Shown here in pieces: positions 57,977-64,000 of a DNA stretch of 64,000 nucleotides (position 1 is the first letter of the stretch; the number at the start of each line of letters is the position of its first letter). The notes under the pieces are model-generated. The model worked only from the letters and a program-made list of their open reading frames with translations. It was not told the origin of the DNA and did no database searches. The DNA is from an uncultured Flavobacteriales bacterium (GTDB taxonomy: Bacteria; Bacteroidota; Bacteroidia; Flavobacteriales_G; Salibacteraceae). The stretch spans positions 1 through 64,000 of the forward strand of contig CALSPD010000009.1 of the NCBI GenBank assembly GCA_943788145.1, in the 5' to 3' direction. The position numbers and the translations under genes were made by a program.

Positions 57977-59002
57977 TCAGACCGTCCAATAATGCCCACC
58001 TCGAATGAGCTTGTCCAAGTCGCCTTCGCCTTTGATGCTGATGGCTTGTTCCACTTGGGCCTGCATGGCTTCTTCGTAGCGGAAACGGTCTTCCTGATAG
58101 AACACACCAAAAGGGCGTGGCAGTCCGCCTTCGAGGGCGTTGTTATCAAACATTCGGCTTAGTATCGTGGCCTTCATACGGTCACTTGAATCGTGAATCC
58201 AAAGCTCATCTGCGCTGCAATCTTTCAGGGAAACAATTTCTGGTTTCATACCGTTGAGGCGAATGCCTTTGTCGCGTTCTTGTCCAAAAATCAGCGGTTG
58301 ACCTTCTTCCACCATTATGGTCGTCTCAGCCTTCGATGCTTTGTCGGTATATACTTCAAAAGCGCCATCGTTAAAGACGTTGCAATTCTGATAAATCTCA
58401 ACGAGTGAAGTCCCTTGATGGTCGTTAGCAATCTTAAGCACATCGCGCATGTGTTTTGGATCTCTGTCCATGGTGCGCGCCACAAAAGTGGCATCTGCTC
58501 CCAAGGCAAGCGCCTGCGGATTGAAAGGGTGATCGAGCGAACCCATAGGGGTTGATTTTGTCACTTGTCCTTTGGGCGAAGTAGGCGAATATTGGCCTTT
58601 TGTAAGTCCGTAAATCTCGTTGTTGAAGAGCAGAATGTTGACATTGAAGTTCCTGCGCAACAAATGAATCAAATGATTGCCGCCAATGGAAAGTGAGTCG
58701 CCATCGCCTGTAATGATCCAAACGCTGAGGTCGGGTCGGGAGGCTTTTAGGCCGCTGGCCATAGCAGTTGCACGTCCATGGATGCTGTGAATGCCATAGG
58801 TGTCCATGTAATATGGAAACCGCGATGAACATCCAATGCCGCTCACAAAAACGATGTCCTTTTTGTCAATTCCAGCTTCGGCCATCGTGCTTTGCATTTG
58901 CTTCAAAATGCTGTAGTCGCCACAACCGGGGCACCATCGCACATCTTGATCCGTTGCAAAGTCTTTGGCCGTGTATTTTGGTTCGAGTGTTTCTGTTTGC
59001 AT
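57977..59002 (-). CDS. korB: 2-oxoacid:ferredoxin oxidoreductase, beta subunit
   Basis: 341 aa. Thiamine-pyrophosphate-binding beta subunit: CPGCGDYSILKQMQST, FVSGIGCSSRFPYYMDTYGI, and the TPP motif ITGDGDSLSIGGNHLIHLLR with NVNILLFNNEIYGLTKGQYS. With the gamma-alpha subunit next door it decarboxylates a 2-oxoacid, most likely 2-oxoglutarate, to its CoA ester and reduces ferredoxin. ATG 59002 lies one base after the korA stop. No ferredoxin-like delta subunit is encoded nearby, as usual in the two-subunit form. Confidence 0.92.
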   Translation of the reverse strand: MQTETLEPKYTAKDFATDQDVRWCPGCGDYSILKQMQSTMAEAGIDKKDIVFVSGIGCSSRFPYYMDTYGIHSIHGRATAMASGLKASRPDLSVWIITGDGDSLSIGGNHLIHLLRRNFNVNILLFNNEIYGLTKGQYSPTSPKGQVTKSTPMGSLDHPFNPQALALGADATFVARTMDRDPKHMRDVLKIANDHQGTSLVEIYQNCNVFNDGAFEVYTDKASKAETTIMVEEGQPLIFGQERDKGIRLNGMKPEIVSLKDCSADELWIHDSSDRMKATILSRMFDNNALEGGLPRPFGVFYQEDRFRYEEAMQAQVEQAISIKGEGDLDKLIRGGHYWTV

Positions 59003-59003
59003 G

Positions 59004-60851
59004 TTACATCAATTCTAAAATGCGTTCCTTAATCTCACGAGCGGTGTAGGGCAATCCCTGAATCTTGTTCACGCCAATGGCTCCAACGCCATATTTCGCG
59101 TTAATGATATGAACGAGTTGTCCGTTGTTTATTTCCGGCACCACGATGGTGTCAAAAGCGCTCAGCAAATCGCCTAAATTTTTTGGAAAGGGATTTAAAT
59201 AGCGAATGTGGGCATGGCTAACGGAGTGACCATCACCAATCAACTCGCGCACCGCGGTTCGGATGGCTCCATAGGTTGAACCCCAACCGAGGACAAGCAC
59301 TTTACCTGACGTTTCGCCTTGGGTCATTTCCTGATTGGGAATGTCGTGGGCGATTAAATCCACTTTTTCTTGACGGATGTTCACCATCAATTCATGGTTG
59401 GCAGGATCATAACTCACGTTGCCCGTTTCGTTTTCTTTTTCCAATCCACCCACGCGGTGTGTCAAGCCTTCCGTTCCCGGAATGGCCCATTCTCTCACCA
59501 AGTCGCTGTTTCTTTTATAGGGATAAAATGTCCCGTCTTTCATGGATTTCTCCTTGTTTGCAAAGCGCGCATTGATGGGAGTCAATTCCGAAGATTTTGG
59601 GAATTTCCAAGGCTCAGAACCGTTGGCAATAAACCCATCGCTCAAGAAAATCACGGGAGTCATGTGTTCTACTGTAATCCTTGCAGCTTCGTATATGGCT
59701 TCAAAACAATCGGATGGACTACTGGCTGCAACAATGGCCAAAGGCGCTTCGCCATTTCTGCCATACATGGCTTGCATCAAATCAGATTGCTCTGTTTTTG
59801 TAGGCAATCCTGTGCTTGGTCCACCGCGCTGTACGTTGATGATGAGCAAGGGAATTTCCAGCATGATGGCCAAGCCAATGGCCTCGCCTTTCAGTGCAAT
59901 TCCGGGTCCGCTAGAGGCGGTTACGCCCAATGACCCGCCATAACTGGCGCCAATGGCAGCACAAATGGCCGCAATTTCATCTTCCGCTTGAAAAGTTTTA
60001 ACACCAAAGTTTTTGTGTCGCGCCAATTCATGTAAAATGTCGGATGCAGGCGTGATGGGATAGGAACCATAGAACAAGTTTAATCCTGCTTTTTTGGCGG
60101 CAGCAATGGCTCCAATAGCTGCAGCTTGATTTCCCATAATGCTTCGATACTCGCCTTTTGGCAAATGAGCCGATTCCACTTCATAGCGCGAAGTGAAGGT
60201 CTCGTTGGTATCGCCAAAATAGTATCCCGCTTTCAGTGCATTGAGGTTGGCCTCACGGATGGAATCGTTTTTCGCGAATTTTTCTCCGATAAATTTCTGC
60301 GTAGTTTCCAACGATCGGTTGTACATCCAAAGCAAGAAGCCGAGTACAAACATGTTTTTGCAACGATCGATTTCTTTGGTTCCGAGGCCGCTGTTGATGA
60401 GCGCCTCTTTCGTCATTTTCGTCACATCGATTTCGATGACCCGAAACTTATCCAAGGTTTGATCGAGCAGTGGGTTGGCTTCATCGTCATACTTGGCCAA
60501 GCGCAAATTCTTTTTATCAAAACCAGCCGTATTGGCGATTACTGTTCCACCCATCCGCAGTTGACCGATGTTGGCTTTTAGCGCAGCCGCATTCATAGCC
60601 ACGATCACTTCCACTTCATCGCCTGGCGTGAAAATATCGATGCTGGCAAAGTGGAGTTTGAAACCAGAAACGCCAGCAACCGTACCTTGTGGCGCTCGAA
60701 TTTCAGCTGGAAAATCTGGGAAAGTGCTTATGTCGTTGCCATACAGCGCGTTGGTGTTGGTGAAAAGGCTGCCCGTAAGTTGCATTCCATCACCCGAATC
60801 ACCAGCAAAAAGTATGGTGACGTCCTTCTTTTTCTCTGTTGTCTTCGTCAT
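59004..60851 (-). CDS. korA: 2-oxoacid:ferredoxin oxidoreductase, fused gamma-alpha subunit
   Basis: 615 aa. An N-terminal gamma domain (about residues 10-195, ILFAGDSGDGMQLTGSLFTN) is fused to the alpha domain (about 225-610) with LNLFYGSYPITPASDILHEL, FQAEDEIAAICAAIGASYGG, VTASSGPGIALKGEAIGLAI and RGGPSTGLPTKTEQSDLMQA. This two-subunit layout is typical of 2-oxoglutarate oxidoreductases in aerobic and facultative Bacteroidota. Substrate is inferred, not proven. A TACTTTTG element lies upstream. Confidence 0.92.
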   Translation of the reverse strand: MTKTTEKKKDVTILFAGDSGDGMQLTGSLFTNTNALYGNDISTFPDFPAEIRAPQGTVAGVSGFKLHFASIDIFTPGDEVEVIVAMNAAALKANIGQLRMGGTVIANTAGFDKKNLRLAKYDDEANPLLDQTLDKFRVIEIDVTKMTKEALINSGLGTKEIDRCKNMFVLGFLLWMYNRSLETTQKFIGEKFAKNDSIREANLNALKAGYYFGDTNETFTSRYEVESAHLPKGEYRSIMGNQAAAIGAIAAAKKAGLNLFYGSYPITPASDILHELARHKNFGVKTFQAEDEIAAICAAIGASYGGSLGVTASSGPGIALKGEAIGLAIMLEIPLLIINVQRGGPSTGLPTKTEQSDLMQAMYGRNGEAPLAIVAASSPSDCFEAIYEAARITVEHMTPVIFLSDGFIANGSEPWKFPKSSELTPINARFANKEKSMKDGTFYPYKRNSDLVREWAIPGTEGLTHRVGGLEKENETGNVSYDPANHELMVNIRQEKVDLIAHDIPNQEMTQGETSGKVLVLGWGSTYGAIRTAVRELIGDGHSVSHAHIRYLNPFPKNLGDLLSAFDTIVVPEINNGQLVHIINAKYGVGAIGVNKIQGLPYTAREIKERILELM

Positions 60852-60869
60852 TAATAACTAAATCGGTGG

Positions 60870-60877
60870 CAAAAGTA
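60870..60877 (-). promoter_or_regulatory. -7 element TACTTTTG before korA
   Basis: Minus-strand TACTTTTG fits TAnnTTTG, 18 bases before the korA ATG at 60851. Confidence 0.45.
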
Positions 60878-60943
60878 GCCCTTTGTGTTGGCTATTTTGT
60901 GACATTAGTAACCTTCGTTGTCATCAAAATGTTTTGCAATGCT

Positions 60944-63007
60944 ATGAGAATAAAACAAAATCATTGGTTGATCTTCCTGCTCGTCTTGATAGTCGGCATT
61001 AGCCCATCGTGCAGAAGGGAGTTGGAACCACCGGAAGTGGAAAATGAGCTATTAGTACCCATTTTAAAATCAAAACTCGATATCTCAAAATTGGTGGCTG
61101 ATTCACTTTTGAGCGCTGATGGCGATGGCTTTGTGTCGCTTGTATATCGCAATACGCTGTATCAAGCCAGTCTCGATGCCTTTGAAGAATTGAACACGGA
61201 AGAGTTTGAGCAATCTGCCAAACTTCAGGCGCTAGAGCTATCAGATCGGACGGTTCAAAACTTCGTTTCGCTGGGGCAAATTGCCGAAAACGACTCGGTG
61301 TATGGCCCAACCATCATCGCTTTAAACGGGCAGACCTTTCAAATTCCTGAAATTACGGGGTTGAACTTTGGCCCAAACGTGTTGGACGGATCGGCTTATT
61401 TCGATGAAATGACCCTCGATTCGGGTTACATGAAAATTTCCATTCACAACGGCTTCCCGACCAGCATTTCAGACATTGACTTCGTCATTAAAAACCAAGG
61501 CAATCAAGCAACGATAGCGCAAGAATCATTCAACGTCATTCAACCTGGAGCGACTGCAACAAAAACCAGCGACTTGGCTGGAAAGTCTATCGAGTCTTAC
61601 CTCGAAGCCTTTGTAGAAAATTTTGACATCGATCAGAGCAATGGGCCCGTTTTGCTGGACACGAGCGACAAGATCACCGTTACCGTAACCATAGGCGACT
61701 TGAAAGTCTATTCGGCTATTGCTGTTTTTCCGGCTCAAGACATTATCAATGTAAGCAAGATTGACACCTTAAAGAATGTTGGAAGTTCACGCATTACAAA
61801 GGCTATAGCGGCAAAAGGCTTTGTCAACGTCATTGTGGAGAGCACCATTGAAGACACACTCTACTTCGACTATTACATTCCTGAAGGAAAGAAGAATGGC
61901 CTTCCATTCGAAGTGCACGAACGCATCAATCCAGCTCCATCGGGCGGCAGTGTTTATAAGGAATTTCACTTTGACGTTTCGGGCTATGAGTTTGGCATGA
62001 CGGGATTCCCAGAAAAGGACAGTTTTAATGTGTTGTACAGCGAATTGGTTGGACGCATTGATTCGACCGGCCGTAAGGTGAACATTACCCTAGAGGACAG
62101 CATTCGGGTTTTTGTCAATTTGAGTGGCTTCATTCCAGAATATATCGAGGGATATGCTGGCGACACCATTATTAATATTGGCCCAACGTCAGTGCCCATC
62201 GAACTTTTTAGTAAAATCAGCAGCGGCACCATCGAATTTGAAAAAGTGAATATGGCGCTCAGTGTTTCCAACGGAAACAATGTTCCCATTGATGTGAAGA
62301 TCAATGCGTTGAGCGCTTCCAACAGCAAAACAGGCAAGAATGTCAACATCAACCTGTCGTCCATTCCGAGTCCGATTTCTGTATTGGGCGCGAGTTCGGT
62401 TTCGGTGCCTTGGACCAACACTTGGGATTTAGAAAACTCGACCGAAAATCTGAATCAAGTGTTGGGAGTCTTCCCCGATCGATTTAATGTGTCGATGTCG
62501 GTAGAAACGAATCCGGGTCAAAACACCAGCGACCTCAGCCAGTTTGGCGTTGATTCGAATAAACTCGAAGCCTTTGCCGACATTGAAATTCCGCTTTCCT
62601 TTATTGCCAACGACCTGCTCATGAGAGATACGGTATCGTTTAATTCGAAAAAGATTCAAAAACCGGAAGGCATTGGTTCGGGGACGATGTATGTGATTGC
62701 CAAGAATAGTTTTCCGCTAACGGCCGACATGCAATTGGCGTTTATCACAACAGACGGAACGATCATGCAGACCTTGAAGTTTGACAAAAAAGTAGGCGCG
62801 GGCGCCCTAAACGCACCCAACGAATCGGTGTTGGCGTGGGAATTTGATCGGGCCGATTTTGACAACATGCTTTCAGCCGATCAAGTTGTTATGACGGCTA
62901 CGGTGAGCGCGGCATCAACTACTCAACCCACTAAAATCTATTCAACCATGGCGCTTGACGTTCAGCTGTCAGCTCGGTTTAACTATACCTACGGATCAAA
63001 CGAATGA
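60944..63007 (+). CDS. Large beta-rich lipoprotein of unknown function
   Basis: 687 aa from ATG 60944 (MRIKQNHWLIFLLVL); the longer reading from 60839 would start inside the korA promoter. A signal peptide ends in GISPSC, an atypical but possible lipobox. The mature protein consists of beta-sandwich-like modules with repeated Ser/Asn/Asp-rich strands (YMKISIHNGFPTSISDIDFV, NISKI-type linkers, MALSVSNGNNVPIDVKINA). No family recognised. Its stop overlaps the start of the DUF5723-like gene (ATGA), so the pair probably works together at the outer membrane. Confidence 0.75.
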   Translation: MRIKQNHWLIFLLVLIVGISPSCRRELEPPEVENELLVPILKSKLDISKLVADSLLSADGDGFVSLVYRNTLYQASLDAFEELNTEEFEQSAKLQALELSDRTVQNFVSLGQIAENDSVYGPTIIALNGQTFQIPEITGLNFGPNVLDGSAYFDEMTLDSGYMKISIHNGFPTSISDIDFVIKNQGNQATIAQESFNVIQPGATATKTSDLAGKSIESYLEAFVENFDIDQSNGPVLLDTSDKITVTVTIGDLKVYSAIAVFPAQDIINVSKIDTLKNVGSSRITKAIAAKGFVNVIVESTIEDTLYFDYYIPEGKKNGLPFEVHERINPAPSGGSVYKEFHFDVSGYEFGMTGFPEKDSFNVLYSELVGRIDSTGRKVNITLEDSIRVFVNLSGFIPEYIEGYAGDTIINIGPTSVPIELFSKISSGTIEFEKVNMALSVSNGNNVPIDVKINALSASNSKTGKNVNINLSSIPSPISVLGASSVSVPWTNTWDLENSTENLNQVLGVFPDRFNVSMSVETNPGQNTSDLSQFGVDSNKLEAFADIEIPLSFIANDLLMRDTVSFNSKKIQKPEGIGSGTMYVIAKNSFPLTADMQLAFITTDGTIMQTLKFDKKVGAGALNAPNESVLAWEFDRADFDNMLSADQVVMTATVSAASTTQPTKIYSTMALDVQLSARFNYTYGSNE

Positions 63008-64000
63008 AAATGAAGATATCCATATTAGCGCTATGCCTTGCGGCCGGTTCATTTGTGTCTATGGCACAATCCGATTGGGTTTGGCATCAGTACGCCTATT
63101 TTGGCGATAGTGTGACCAACGAGTCGGGCGTCTGGGTTTCGGCTGACTATGAAATCTTATCCAATCAGCTCAGCAATGCCTTGGTGAGTCAGGCCATATT
63201 TGATGGCAAAATAACTTCCGAAACTACGGCAGGCTTCGAAGATTTAGACAGCGAAAAATACCTTCGATTTACTGCCGGAACCAACGGTGAACTATGGGCG
63301 CGCGGCAACCGCAAAGGAAAATGGCGCTGGTTGTTTGGAGTTGGATATAAAGATCAAGCTTATGTCACCGTGAAAACAGGTTTGGCGCAGCTTTACCTTA
63401 AGGGCAATGCTCCTTTCGAAAACGAACAATTGCCCCTTGGACCTTCAGAAATAATTTATCACAGTTATCAATATGCCGGCTTGGGTATCGAGCATGGTGT
63501 TGGTCCAACCACTTGGGGAATAACAGCGCAAATGATTAAATCGAGTCGCTACGCCAATTTGCTCTTATATAACTCCAGCATTTTCACTTCGCCCTATGGT
63601 ACATCCATAGATGCGGATATCCATATGCGCTATGACATAACGAACAGCAACCAATCAAAACTGGCAGCGTGGTACGGTACGGGCTACAGTTTGAACGGTT
63701 ATTTCATCCACAAGCCTTCCAAAAATTCACCCTTGATCAGCTTTCAATTAAAAGATTTTGGTCAAGTGTTCTACCAAGGTATGAATCGCCTAAAGTTGTC
63801 AGACAGCTTGAAATTTGAAGGAGTCGATGTAAATAATGTCTTACAAGTTGACGATAGTTTAATAGGAGGAGGTAACCTCGACAGCCTTGAGTCTTTGATC
63901 GGATTGACATCAGCGCATCCCTTTGTTCGTGCTTCACTGCCCGCCCACATTAAGGTAAACTATGTTCATCCGCTGGGCGAGAAGGCTTTTTTAAACCTTG
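63004..64000 (+). CDS. DUF5723-like outer-membrane protein, 3' end outside window
   Basis: At least 332 codons, open to the window edge. A signal peptide (MKMKISILALCLAAGSFVSMAQ) is followed by barrel-like strands with alternating Tyr, Gly and Asn (YGTGYSLNGYFIHKPSKNSP, GLGIEHGVGPTTWGITAQM). The pattern resembles DUF5723 proteins, conserved Bacteroidota outer-membrane proteins. Assignment is moderate because the C-terminal half is not visible. It shares four bases with the upstream lipoprotein gene. Confidence 0.7.
   Translation, partial: MKMKISILALCLAAGSFVSMAQSDWVWHQYAYFGDSVTNESGVWVSADYEILSNQLSNALVSQAIFDGKITSETTAGFEDLDSEKYLRFTAGTNGELWARGNRKGKWRWLFGVGYKDQAYVTVKTGLAQLYLKGNAPFENEQLPLGPSEIIYHSYQYAGLGIEHGVGPTTWGITAQMIKSSRYANLLLYNSSIFTSPYGTSIDADIHMRYDITNSNQSKLAAWYGTGYSLNGYFIHKPSKNSPLISFQLKDFGQVFYQGMNRLKLSDSLKFEGVDVNNVLQVDDSLIGGGNLDSLESLIGLTSAHPFVRASLPAHIKVNYVHPLGEKAFLNL

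Noticed and set aside
57890-58162. 90-aa plus-strand ORF over korB
   Set aside because: It is antisense to the conserved korB 3' end and has no start signal or motif.

Overview
This 64-kb window comes from the chromosome of a Bacteroidota bacterium, most likely of the Flavobacteriales. The evidence is the gliding/T9SS genes gldB and gldC, type A and type B T9SS sorting domains, PorP/SprF and PorE-like proteins, a short Bacteroidota-type RpoD, and core promoters of the form TAnnTTTG instead of TATAAT. Shine-Dalgarno sequences are mostly absent. No tRNA, rRNA, CRISPR array, prophage or insertion sequence was recognised. Placement below order level is not possible from the sequence alone.

Layout: (1) 1-8.1 kb, housekeeping: a membrane protein, rpoN, asnS, a small lipoprotein, a YqaA-like protein and mfd. 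(2) 8.2-19.1 kb, T9SS surface module: a giant type-B cargo adhesin broken by two in-frame stops, an intact PorP/SprF partner, a PorE-like TPR/PD40/OmpA protein broken by a frameshift at an A8 tract, then a beta-helix type-A cargo. (3) 19.1-21.6 kb: a 48-aa ORF overlapping a nucleotidyltransferase, fbp, and a secreted unknown. (4) 21.7-24.5 kb: tyrosine catabolism (hmgA, hppD) with a dead four-helix-bundle gene between them. (5) 24.8-41 kb, mostly core genes: an Omp28-like cargo, clc, aspS, lgt, hemB, dprA, kdsB, an HU/SPOR protein, rpoD, a MarR repressor with a palindromic operator, hemJ, a thioesterase, an Mrp-type ATPase and a NifU-like protein. (6) 41.2-46.3 kb: an ECF sigma factor coupled to a protein shaped like a dual-membrane-spanning anti-sigma factor, recJ, and a LysM protein. 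(7) 46.3-54.5 kb: aroF/chorismate mutase, then a coupled DUF4856-imelysin-HTTM-TonB-receptor operon behind a Fur-like operator, and a PKD lipoprotein. (8) 54.6-64 kb: gldC, gldB, a PorT-like barrel, nadE, an orphan T9SS sorting domain, korAB, and a lipoprotein/DUF5723 pair cut by the window end.

The clearest functional units are the cargo/PorP/PorE secretion module, the probable iron-uptake operon, the ECF/anti-sigma pair and the HppD/HmgA pathway. Two genome-wide habits are visible. -7 elements often lie only 3-26 bases from the start codon, so transcripts are leaderless or short-leadered. Convergent genes overlap tail to tail by 10-16 bases at four places.
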